A DNA stretch of 52,948 bases, taken from NCBI GenBank assembly GCA_037447655.1, contig JBBHKE010000505.1, positions 1 through 52,948 on the forward strand, written 5' to 3'. This document shows positions 1-11,100 of this stretch, one piece after another. Every line of letters starts with the position of its first letter. The stretch's first letter is position 1. The notes below the pieces were generated by a model. The model made no database searches. It worked only from the letters and a program-made list of their open reading frames with translations, and was not told the DNA's origin. The position numbers and the translations under genes were made by a program. This DNA is from Zygnema cylindricum. Its lineage: Eukaryota; Streptophyta; Zygnematophyceae; Zygnematales; Zygnemataceae.

Positions 1-40
1 CTCCCCCTCCCCCTCCCCCTCTCCCTCTCCCTCTCCCTCT
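1..40. repeat. CCCTCC/CCCTCT simple repeat
   Basis: Pure C/T run on the plus strand in steps of six (CTCCCC, then CTCCCT) that is cut by the window edge. It lies beyond the last visible exon of the minus-strand WASHC3 gene, so it is probably intronic. There is no coding signal. Confidence 0.8.
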
Positions 41-127
41 CAAAGATGGATGCCTATCAATTTGAATCACAGGGTTCCTGACAGCGCCTAACACACCTTG
101 AAAAAACCAGAAAGAAGGGGCACATAC

Positions 128-3100
128 CTGCTCAGGCACTCCTACTTGCAGCATTCGAAAGAATCGAGCAAGTGCTGGATCATGCTTCACCTGCAAAAGC
201 AAAAAAACCCCGTCAAAGACAGAAGAAATGAGAGACTGATAAATTAAGGAGAAACAAACATTCCCCCTGACGAGAGAAGAATTGATCCGTTGATAAATTG
301 ATGTCCACCTGCTAAGATAAATTCTGTTTGACCTGAAAAACGCTGCAAATGAGGCGTGGTTTTTGCTTTCCAGCTCAACAGTAGTAAAACCACTTTGTGC
401 TCGTTTTCAACCTTCAAAATCCTGAGGTTTTAATGGTTTTGAATAAACATGCAAGTCACACCAAACACACCAACTTTAAATTATGCATTCCAACGTCTTT
501 GAACTTCTCCTTGTCAGAGACAAGAGATAAGTAATTGTGTGGATGTTGTATGAACCCAAGATGTTGAGTTTTTGAGCTTTTGACCCAAGAGATGCATTGG
601 TACTAGTTTGACTGCAATATCACGCCATTTCCCATTTTGAACTACGGAAAAAATGGATGTACTAAAGTTATTTTTCTATTTATTATCATTATTCTGCTGT
701 CATAACTTTATGATTCTTCATAATAACTACATCGCTCATATATTTTATATACTGGATAATAATTGGCTCTCACTAGGATAGGCCGCAGTACACTGCCTGC
801 TTGATCATTTGCTGTTTGTGTAACTTTTCTCAATAACTAGGATACCAAAATATTTATTATGAGCATGTGTTACAAATGACAAATTTGAATTGCCATTTTC
901 CATAGCAGTAACTATACACGGTGTAGTGAAAATATTTGGATTTAAAAAAGGTCAACAGAGATATATAAAAGGCAAAAAGAACTACAGATTATTTGGCACC
1001 GTACACTTTCAGTATAATTTACACTGGTACTGTTGTAGATACAAAATTGATCTTCCCTTTTCAAAAAATTGCCCAGGAATTGTTACAGGATAAAATCCTG
1101 GTCCAACTGGCTGTAGAAATATTGCAACCAGAAAAGGATCAGTTTAGCAGTTCAAATGGCTGCAATTTCAATTTGGATCATGTTTCATTTACTGCCATAG
1201 AAGGTAATAATATCCAAAATCAATCAGTTCAGTATATGCAGTTGAAAAAAGAATGAACCAAATGAAACCAAAACAAATGAAACCAAACCAAATAAAACTA
1301 AACCAAATAAAACTAAACCAAACCAAACTGAACAAAACCAAAAACAAACCAAAACACACCATGACAATGACCATGCCCATCTGAGCTGAATAAAAGAGCA
1401 CTGGCACCCGTATCAGAAAAAACTCTACTCACACTAGGTGTACTGGATGATGCTTGCGGCTGCTCTCCAGTGTTGCTCGGCTCACCCTTCTCCTCAACGG
1501 TAGAGGCGGATGGGTTTCCGGGTAGGACACTAGGAGAACTCAAGTCTGATTGTGAAGAAACATCCGCGTTGGCGGTTTCTGAAGGCACTTTTGGCCATGC
1601 ACTGCACAAGAAGTTGTCAGCAACATAAGATCAGATGACTACCCATTATTCGACAAGAAAAAATCGTACCATTGTCAAAGTTCTTTGTTTGATTTACGCT
1701 TGAGATACTAGAGATATTCACAGCTGCACAGGCTCCAAAGTGGCTAGCGAAAAACATTTTAACCAATACTCATAAACTAACTGACCGAGGTTCAATGGTA
1801 GACATGAAGTAAATAGCAGCTCATATACAGTGATAGGACTGAACAGAGTTGATTGTATAAACAGGATTAACAACATCGTGGTGCGCCAGAAGCCCAAGTT
1901 GGTCCATTACTTCTGTGTTGGCCTCACACAACACTTTTGTGAGCTCCGGAAAAACCGGCCATACATTCCATAGCTAACTGTATACCCAATGGCCTTGGAT
2001 AAAAAGGTCTGAAACTAGCTTTAAACATCCTGCTTCCTGTGAAGCCAAGATTGCTCACCTTTCAGCAGTCGTTTCCCTGCCAGATTCTGGAAGAGGAATA
2101 TCTGATACCGAACCTTGCTGATGACCAGGGTCATTGTGAGCAGACTGGGAGAGTTGTTGTGAATTTGAGGATCCACTATCAATTGACCTAAGCTGGGCCT
2201 CCAACAGTCGAAGGCGTACGTCGATTCGTTGGGCTCGTCTGTCAAAACACCAATGAGGAATACACCACAAATAGAATACAGGCTTCACATGGATATACAG
2301 TTCAGAAAAACAGACAGGGGTTCCTCAATGTAGCATAAAGTCAGAAAGCTAAGATGGAACTCAGATGTACCAAATATTTGCTGATTCTATAAGTGTCTTG
2401 TTCCTGGTAAATTAAAACCTTTGCTTAACTTCGGCATTGTTCTACGTGCAGCATAGAGCAACACAGACAGAGAGGCACCTGCTGACCTCTGCAAGGTTCT
2501 CCTCACAGGTATTCGAAAATCTGTTCAATAGCTGCACCGTGTGGATGATGAATGTATTCACCTGCAAAAAGCGACTATTATACAAGTTTAAATCTGAACA
2601 AACAGGCTCCAAAGGAGCTCAGTGGATATCAGAAATAAGAATATACAGACATTCTCAAATTGAGTGTGACCAGAAATCAAATTGCCATGGCATCTTGATG
2701 TGATGCAACTGCTCGTGTATAGAAAAGAATTACTAAGACTGGAATGCTAACCGAAAAGAAGGATCATTATACTAGGTGCATCCTTCAAATACTTTCATTC
2801 GATTTTCTATCAACTTCTTTGGTGAAGTGCTGTGCTGCAGGAAGCCCTTAGATCACGCGGTTCCAATAACTGTTTATTCCCAGAGGCAAAAATAAGTAGT
2901 GTGAACTGAATTCATAATGTTTGAGTTCTGAAATGAAAAAGTGGTGATGAACGAAGTTGATGCCAATTTTATGATCTCCTCCACGGTTAGGAAACAATAG
3001 GAGATATGCTTGTGTGCCTCCTTAATATTCAATTGGCCAATATATAAAGACCTGACAGAATTTGGCTTAAGAGCTGTGAGCATAATCCTTTGTTGTTTTC

Positions 3101-3289
3101 CAGAAACAAAAAAACAACCCAGTTTCAGCAAACAAGTGACACCATAATTAGAAATAAATACCAAATAACGAAAAAAAAAATCCACAAATTAATAACTAAA
3201 TTTTAAAGTGATAACGGATGCCAGGTTTCCAAGAAACTCACGAGCACAAGAGTTTTCTGGTCAGGCACTGAAAGCTGATTGTCATCCAT
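128..3289 (-). CDS. WASHC3: WASH complex subunit 3 (CCDC53), C-terminus outside window
   Basis: Five exons, read downward: 3242-3289, 2479-2561, 2059-2238, 1433-1601 and 128-190; the rest lies left of the window. They give 181 residues starting MDDNQLSVPDQKTLVL. Exon 2 encodes VNTFIIHTVQLLNRFSNTCE and the next junction gives EENLAEVSRRAQRIDVRLRL, both matching the N-terminal coiled coil of CCDC53. Exon 5 encodes HDPALARFFRMLQVGVPEQ, the family's conserved 'DPRYARYLKMVQVGVP' block. The exon 2 donor (AG|GTGCCT) was chosen over an earlier GT because only it keeps the frame. The linker (exon 4) is Ser/Pro/Glu-rich, as in animals. In known systems the protein is a core subunit of the WASH complex, which activates Arp2/3 on endosomes. 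The family call is firm; a role in this organism is inferred. Confidence 0.88.
1253..1352. repeat. A-rich CCAAA-type repeat in a WASHC3 intron
   Basis: Imperfect repeats of AACCAAA / AACAAAT / AACTAAACC between exons 5 and 4 of WASHC3, ending about 80 bases from the exon 4 donor. Long reading frames over it are low-complexity artefacts. Confidence 0.7.
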
Positions 3290-3722
3290 TTTGCTAGTCG
3301 CAAAGATAAAAATGTCCACAATGCGATTTGAAAGAAGCAGCCTGCAACAAAGCACCGTTATAGTTTCGAAGGCATTTTGAAGCTGTACACGATTGAAAAT
3401 AAGCGGCCTGCAACAAGAGCATGGGAAGGAACTTGCAATATTGTGCGGTTGTAGATTTTCAACTTTCAAGCACGTTTTGAAACTGTGTACAATGAATCTT
3501 TCCAAGTTTGACTTCGATTCTACGGTAACGAAGTTGGAGTACCAAAGGTGCTAAACTATCATCTTTTCTTCTTCTGTCTTCTTTTCGGAGGTTAACGCTT
3601 CAGGTGGTTGGTGCTTTAGCCGAAGGATCTCTTGGTTTTTTTTCACGAAGTAAGTTTGATTGCGGTTGCTGCTTTTCTGCATCCATAGATCTCATCCGTA
3701 CGGGGCCTCTCAGTCTGAATCC
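3290..3722. promoter_or_regulatory. Head-to-head intergenic region, WASHC3 / small membrane protein
   Basis: These 433 bases separate two divergent start codons, so both promoters and 5' UTRs must lie here. I see no clear TATA box. A pyrimidine-rich stretch (about 3558-3590) precedes the plus-strand gene and could be its 5' UTR. Confidence 0.45.
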
Positions 3723-4435
3723 ATGTCGGACCGATTGAGTTTACGGTTACTGCTGCTGTTGGGAAGTGGCACCGTGGTTGGTGAGTCTCTCTACCTCCTC
3801 TTTCTAAGTACTGAAAGCCCCGAAAGCATTTAAGGTGCTGCCAAAGACATTTTATCCTATAAGAAGCTGAAATTAGACGAATAGTCTTTTGACAAAGATT
3901 CTGTGGAGTCGCGAAATAACTCAGAATCTTTGTAAGAGTTTTAGAATATTCTGGAGCGTACATTCAAGTTTTTGATGCTGTGAAGTTAGAGCTTGTAAAC
4001 TTAGAGTTTGCATGTCGGTTATTTTATAAGAGGGTGCGATGTTATGTTTAAAATAAGCGATAAGAGATATTGTCGGATATTTGCTACCTTTTTTTTTTTT
4101 GTCAAAGAGTTCGACAATGTAACTCAAATTACTTCAGATTCGTTTCATGTAGGTTGTGGATTAATTATATTGTATTTTTATAGAACTTGTCCCAATATTC
4201 ATATTGGGCCTATGATGTATACGGAGCTTGTAAATGCATTCTTTTTCCAGTTTTTGGTCGTTGATTATGTCCAGTTATCTTTGTGCTCCTTGTTTACCTT
4301 TATGTTTTTTGTTTCTTTCTCTGTTTTGCATCAGGCCTTTTTCTTACCTCAGCCGACAAAAAAGCTCGAAAACTGGAAGAGGGACCTTCCTCAGTAGACG
4401 ACCGATTGAAGCAATTGGATAGGACGGACAGGTAG
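3723..4435 (+). CDS. Small single-span membrane protein, unknown function
   Basis: Two exons, 3723-3780 and 4335-4435, encode 52 residues. The first begins MSDRLSLRLLLLLGSGTVVG and ends at GGTTG|GTGAGT. The second follows TTTTGCATCAG, adds LFLTSADKKARKLEEG and ends KQLDRTDR before TAG. Residues 8-23 form one hydrophobic segment with Arg on the N-terminal side, followed by a charged helical tail; that pattern fits a small organelle or ER membrane protein with a short soluble tail. Support comes from the good splice signals, exact frame continuity and the head-to-head position with WASHC3. The stop overlaps a weak donor (AG|GTAGGA); splicing there to 4592 would only change the end to Arg-Lys-stop. 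I do not recognise the family. Confidence 0.55.
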
Positions 4436-5879
4436 GAACTCTCTGTTTTTGGAGGCAAAAGCTCACAGCTCTTCACTTTCTAAGATTAGTTTTGCAAGGA
4501 AATTGCTCATAGATTTTGATTTACTTTTTGCGAGGAGATTTTTCAACATTTTAATTTGCTCATTATCCCTTGAAATTATCACTCGTGCAGAAAGTAACCC
4601 GCGACCTCGTGTTAGACCAATTATGGCCTCTCATTCCCATATTCAATTCTAAGTAATAAGAGTAGGTTCACTTCGTTGAAGAGCTAAACCTTTGTTGTTA
4701 ATCAACACATGAGCAAGTTTGTTGAGGGGATGAGTGTACTTTTTGCAACTAAATAAGAGAATCGATTCGCTGTTTGGTTTGATCTGGTTGCTTTATGGAT
4801 GCCCTCACTTGGGATATACCCCCAATTTTTTAAAAGACCTCTTATGAGGATTTTCGACAATTGCACACACTTCACATTTTTTTTTAATGTGTTCATTAAA
4901 AAGTATTGCGTACCTTATAGTTGACACCTAATTCCTTAAAGACATCCTTCTAAGATTTGATTATATGGAGATTTTTTCATTTTGATGTTTTGCCAACTTG
5001 GTCAAGTCCCTAAGGTGTTTTTCTAAGGTTGGCCCTGTGGGGTTTTTCTCACACATCTATAATGTGTTCAGAGGAATTTTTTGCCACTAAGACCAGCTTT
5101 TCTTCGTGCACACTTGTCGGATTTTTAAGCCGACGGTTGGGATGGAAAGGTAAGGTTCCTGCCTTCCGATTGGCAGTCTCAAAACTGAAATCATACATGT
5201 CTGCAGGGAGAAAAAATAATTTAATTGGCGAAAAAAACATCAACTCAAGTGACGATAGGCAGTGTAGCTCTTTAATTATACCATTCGATTGTTGTAGGGA
5301 CCTTGTTCTTAGTCTTTAATGTCACAAAGCCCGCTGCTGTTCATATCTCATGACATGACAAATAGACATTGCAACAGTGGTTCAAATTAGGCACATTCTT
5401 TTACTTGTTATTGCGGGAACAACTGGTTTTATTTAGATTTTCAACAATGCCTGATTTCCCCTTTGCTGTAGAAGCCTTGCAAGTTCTCTGAGAAAATGAT
5501 TATTAGAAGCTTTTGACGAGGCACATTCGAAATTCTCGGTAAATATGTGAGCTGCACATCATGCCTTTTTCACTGCCAATATGGAAGACAGTATCAGTCA
5601 GTAATCGTTTGAGTTTAACTTTCATATTCAGGAAAATTGAATGGTAGAAGATTGTGATTGCGACATCCATAATTTTTGCCCATACATTCATGATAGCCTT
5701 AGAAGTATTTGATAAGCTTTATTTGACAGGGTAATCGGAAATGATCTGAGTACATAGGGAAATGGAAGGTAGGAAAAATTGATCAAAGAAACTGAAACCA
5801 AGATCACAGGACTAAAGGGCAACATGCAAAAATAAGGAGACAAATAGAGAAGGATTTAATCTTAAAACTCAAGAAACTG

Positions 5880-6420
5880 CACTGCACACACTATTTGAAT
5901 TAATCTTGGAGAAGACTTTATTAAGAAATTACAATAGGTAAACCATCTACATGGGAACAAAAAAATGAAAAGAAAAAACAGAACGTGGGTGCAAGGCAAA
6001 CCTAAAAGGGAAAGAGTGTGAAAGGAACTAGAAACACAAACAGGGGCAAGAAAAGGCACTGACAGCACAACAAGGACAAAGACAACAACGAATTATCGTA
6101 CCCAACATAAAAGTTACAAAACAGTTTAATTTTAAGTTAGTTAATAGTTGCTTCACCATAGCAATCACTAAAAGCAACCCTTCAAATCCCTCAAGCTCGG
6201 CGGAGACACTGAGGAAATCTGGAACACGCCAACGATCCATAAGGGCAATAGCAGATCGAAGGAGGATAGAAGCTTCTACTCGCTGTAAAGCCACAGACAA
6301 CCGCTGATGACAAAAAGAAGTGAGGACTGACGTGACATGGGAGGATTGCCAGAGCTCCTTCTCACGAAAGAACTCCAACCATAAGTACGAAGGAACTTGT
6401 CCGAAGCAACTCCCAAACAC
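5880..6420 (-). repeat. Degenerate coding repeat, copy 1
   Basis: It matches a diverged copy at about 21230-21760 in the same orientation; AGAAGCTT and GTAAAGCCACAGA are shared blocks. The minus-strand translation keeps related peptides in both copies: TSVLTSFCHQRLSVALQ here against TSVFTSFYIQRLSVALQ there, followed by an ASI.L...I...DR pattern. Conservation at the protein level together with stops and frame changes suggests remnants of a mobile element or dead gene family. I cannot name the family. The ends are approximate. Confidence 0.55.
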
Positions 6421-6565
6421 CTAGATATGTCGAAGGGCATCGGAGTAAAGTCATCCATAACATCCGGGAGTTCATGGTCACTCTCTTTCTTCCTAGCATT
6501 GTCGGGTGCGGGTACTCTAACTTGTCGAGCCACCTGCTGACACCTGACCAAAGAGGCTTGATACC

Positions 6566-6852
6566 TGACCAATGACTATAACCGAGGCGGTGAGAACCAA
6601 AACAATTTCACCGGAGAAACGACGAGTACCATCGAGCAAAAAAATATCAATCCGCTCAGATCTTATGGTGGCAACAACCATATCGTAAATCAATTCTTGG
6701 ACACTTGTAACTGGCTTCGTATAAGAGTGGACATAAGGATTTCAGGTGTCGTTTGTTTGCGACGGAATGGCATTTTTTCTGCTCGATGGTGACCGTTATA
6801 TTTTTGGTGACAATTTTTTGGCGAACCTTGCCTCGGTTACAGTCATTGGTCA
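6566..6852. repeat. Imperfect inverted repeat, arms about 80 bp
   Basis: The left arm (6566-6646) reads TGACCAATGACTATAACCGA and onward; the reverse complement of the right arm (6771-6852) reads TGACCAATGACTGTAACCGA. The arms stay alignable to an ACCATCGAGCA block near their inner ends, around a spacer of about 124 bases. A fold-back of two copies of the adjoining repeat inserted in opposite orientation is the simplest explanation. Confidence 0.65.
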
Positions 6853-8162
6853 GATGGCTCAACATGTTCGAGAGGTCGTGACGTTGCTAGGAAGATGGAG
6901 CAGGATTATGCACATCACGAAACTTAAAAGATGCAAGAAGCTCAGATAAGATTTGTATCTCTTGTGGTGGCCCCACACCAGAATACATCCACATCATCAA
7001 GTCATTGGAACACCGCACTCTTCAACAAATTTCTTTCATGGCCGTCACCATAGACCATTTCTAATTTGTCTGCAAAACTCATCCACTGAGAGGAAATGTA
7101 ACACTACCCTGTGATGCAAGAAATTATCTTTAGTAATCAGAATACCCAACCCAGATTTGCTTTTTCACAAGTCCGAAAGTCAAAAGCTGCGGTTGATTAT
7201 TAGATTGCTACAAGAGTTTGTAATATGCCATTGTTTTAGACGCATTTCGTTTTGCCATTAGTTATCCTTCCAACAATTACACATGCTTCTCATGTTATGG
7301 AACTTCTCCTTAATATAAAGCTCGATTGACTACTTGTCTATTATTTTGTTTTTCCCACACACAACTTGTGCAGTCCAAAAAACCTTCTGGCTTCCTAATC
7401 TACAGGCCATTCTTAGTGAGAGGTTCAGGTATCCACGACCACAATATGGCTTCCTCATAGCAGCAACCTGAAGCTGTATTAAAAACACTCGACGTGGATC
7501 ATTCAATTACTTGAAAACAAAAGCAGGGAAACGCAGGAGAACTGAAAAAACTCAAAGAAACAAATAAACCGTTAATAAAAAACACTGCGAATGATGAATT
7601 ATCATGCAACTACTAACAATCCGTGCGTTTCATCCCCACTTGATTTCTCCTCTAAACACCAAAGAAACAAAAAAAAAAACCAATAATCCCAAAAAGACTG
7701 CAAAAGAACCTTACCTTTTCACACTATACATGTCATCATCAGACTTTACTTCCAGAATCCACAACAAAACGTGACACTTTCTAAGCCAAATCAAATAAAC
7801 ATATTCAGGGTTAATCTACAAGATTAGTGTTGATACTAAAATGTACACTGGACTTCTACACGGCAAGTATCTCAATGAGACCAGCCAAATAAAGCTTTTC
7901 AACCGGGCTGTACTAATGGGACAATACATGACTATAATACGTAGAAATAAACCTGTAATTAATGTGCATTTTTATCCTAACTGTCCACTAGGACAATACA
8001 TTTGGACAATAAATCCAGTACGTAGTATTTTCTTCCATAGATGATTTTTTGTGCTTGAGAACCAATCAAAATGGAGTGAACGGACGAGAAACAGGATCCT
8101 TATCAACTATATTGAAATAAAATCGAAGACTATGTCCCAATAAAGAAAATGTCTACACTAAT

Positions 8163-11100
8163 TCAAGCAGTCATGAGCCTTTCCTTCACCAAAGTTGAAA
8201 CTGCGCGAGCATTTACTGTGGTAGCGACTCGAACAGATGGCAAATTGTTCCATTTGGTCAAAGCTGCCCACCTGCAAAACCTTACCAGCACATTAGCTTC
8301 AACCAGTAAAATAAATAATTTAAGGGCCATTTAATAGATACTAGAAGAGTCAATTAATAAATAATAGAAGAGACAATAGATAATAGAAGAGTCAGTTAAT
8401 AGAGAGACAGTTAATAGATAATAGAAGAGCCAGTTATTAGGTGAAAGAAGAGCCAGTCAATAGATAATAGAAGAGCCAGTTAATAGGTAATAAAAACCGC
8501 CAAAGCGGAAAGTGCTTTGACGATCTCTCTGTAAATAGTATGGTCTACAACCGTGGTGAATCCTATAGAGCCTTACATACTTGATATTCATTTGAAGTGA
8601 ATAATGACTAAAACCTTAGCGTGAAAATGAACCCAAGGTAGGTGAAATCTTTGTCAAAAACGACAAAGCAGAAAGCTATGTAGAATAAGCAGAATATATA
8701 AACAACAGCAATTTCTTGTGAGGTCTCACAAAAATTCCAGTTGTAAATTTAATAAGATGCAATGGAGGCAAACAATGCCATTTGCACCAAGAAAAGGAAG
8801 AAGGGGAGGGGGAGGGTGACGGGGAGAGGGAGCGGGAGAGGGAGGAGGATACGAAGAGAGAGGGCTCAAAAGAGGAGGTAGAGCGAGCAGGCAAACATAT
8901 ATCATTGAATCATGCAAGCGATAGACAAGGAGCGAACTGAAGGGAGAGGAGGAGCGAAGCCAGGAAGAGGGCAGAAAAGATAGGGGCTATAAGGGATAGG
9001 AAGGACAAAAAAATGTAAATACTCTTTGCTTGTCGCGCTCAAGAGTGCAATTCCCTTGGTAATTCCCTCAACTTGAACACGAACCACTCCCTCCACATAG
9101 GTGAAAAGCTCAGGGCAAAAAACCGCAACCAAAGCAGCTGGGTCATGGAGATAAACAGCTGGATTCCATAAAAACCCTCCAATTGAAATCTTTAAAAATT
9201 AATAAAACAAAAGCAAAATAGCAAAATATAATTTTCAATCAAAATTAACATCGAAATTCTTAAATAACCCTAAATCCATTCCTCAATTGTTATCCCAAAT
9301 CCTCAAATACTACATCCTATTTACAATCGAAATGGAAATAGAAAATAAGAACCGAATTCAGAAGGTCAATTGAAATTAAAATTAAAATTTTTAATTCTAA
9401 CTTTAAAATTTTAATCGAAATTTGTCATATCTGGATCCAATCCTATAACTCTTTCCAGCATACCCTGGACCTCCTACACCTTAAACTCACGTCTTGAACT
9501 CCTTAAGATTCCAATTTTGGCTGTCAATTAGATTAGGTCCCCTTAACCACACTCTTTCAAGGTTCCTAGGAAATGTTTAACTTTCTTACCACTCATATTG
9601 TAGGCCGTCTTGTGGTACTCGAGGTAGAACATACATGCACGTGCAAGATAAGCTCCGAAACGGCCCACTGATTTGCTTAGTTCGATGAGATCATCTTCTG
9701 AAAAATTTACACAAAGGTTAACCACAGAATATTATCAGAACAGCGTTCAGGAAGGTAAAAGATACTGACCAGATAAACAATGACAATCTTATTAAGGGGA
9801 TAGTTTAGTTGGTAGAGTGCCAGTCTGTTCGAGTCCTGCTACCTCCAATCTGCCATTATATAAAAGAGACTTACTTGCTAACAGAGACAACTCACGTTAC
9901 TGTTTTTACTCAATATATAGATAGTGTTTTGTCAGACAGGTGTTATCTTGGGAAGGTATTATTACCTCAGGCAGATTGTATCTTAAACAGATGCTATTTT
10001 GGAAAGTTCTTTTTCTTAAGCAAGCTATCCTGAAGAATGCAATATGATGTTACCCACCAAAAGTGAAACCCACACCAATTCCCAAGTCCAGCCTCAACAC
10101 ATGTAGCCAATTTAGAAACACTATACTTCATCAAGTTCAAACGAAAAAAAGAAAAAAACAGACCCTGTTGTTTAACAACATCAAGGACGAACGGAATTCG
10201 ATCGGGCAGTCCAATTCAATTGGTATGTTGCTACTAGTGTTGTGTATCGCAATAAATTCAATATTCGATATATTGAATATCGAACGGTCAGAGGGCTTGA
10301 TAAATCGTTCCGGGACCAACAAAAAATATCGCGATATATTTGGTAAAAAGTGGGTGTCTGTACAGCTTTAGTACGGTAAATCGTACGGAGAATCCTCACC
10401 CCCCCCCCACTGAGCGCGCGCCACCGGGGGGGGGGCTTTTGAAAAAAAATTGACTTGTACGTCACTTGGATATATCGCGATAGAAATATTTCTAATTATC
10501 GGCTGATATATCGCTTAAAAATCGCGATATTGAGCTTCTCGATATATCGAATATCGGGTACCCAAACCTATATATAGTGGTTCCCAAACCTTAGTCTGAG
10601 AAAAGGTATGGAAACTCTATATGTGGTCACCCCATACTATATGGCCATTATACGCAAAAAGACCCGTATAGTCCGCATAAAATACAAGGTCACCAGATAA
10701 GGATTTCCATTTATTTTCGCACTTTTGAACTCTGTTTTAAACGCACCTGTCAGAGTGATTTGATGCGTGATATTGATTCCCACTGTGGCGATTCGGGCTC
10801 CAGATGTGAACACTAAATCGGCCGCATCAGGATCCCCAAAAAGCTGCTCATATTAAAACGTTGGATGTTCATAATAATCAGTATGGAATCCGCTAAACTG
10901 AACGAACTGATATATGAAATCTTCTCACATCATAGTGTAATCCATAGAATTCTGCAATAAGAGACCTTTTGTTTATCAGTGCCCATGTGCCCCCACTACT
11001 TGCAATTTCCTCGTAAACAAAACATTTGCAACCAGGGTCCATACTAGTTTCTCCATACCATGAGGAAACACAGACTAAATATGGCTAGCACTGGGAGAGA

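Larger units (their letters stand above)
4436..8162. other. Intergenic, repeat-bearing, no gene model
   Basis: Between the small membrane protein and the 3' end of the nucleoside hydrolase. It holds a short dispersed repeat (5053-5125), a degenerate coding repeat (5880-6420), an inverted repeat (6566-6852), and otherwise AT-rich DNA. An open minus-strand stretch at 7339-7466 behind a CAG acceptor encodes about 45 residues with no recognisable family. Confidence 0.6.

Noticed and set aside
4008-4397. 129-residue plus-strand frame overlapping the small membrane protein gene
   Set aside because: It is mostly intron sequence rich in Phe codons from T runs; the spliced two-exon model explains the conserved-looking part.
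7339-7466. Open minus-strand stretch of about 45 residues behind a CAG acceptor
   Set aside because: It lies beyond the hydrolase stop, no partner exon was found and no family was recognised.
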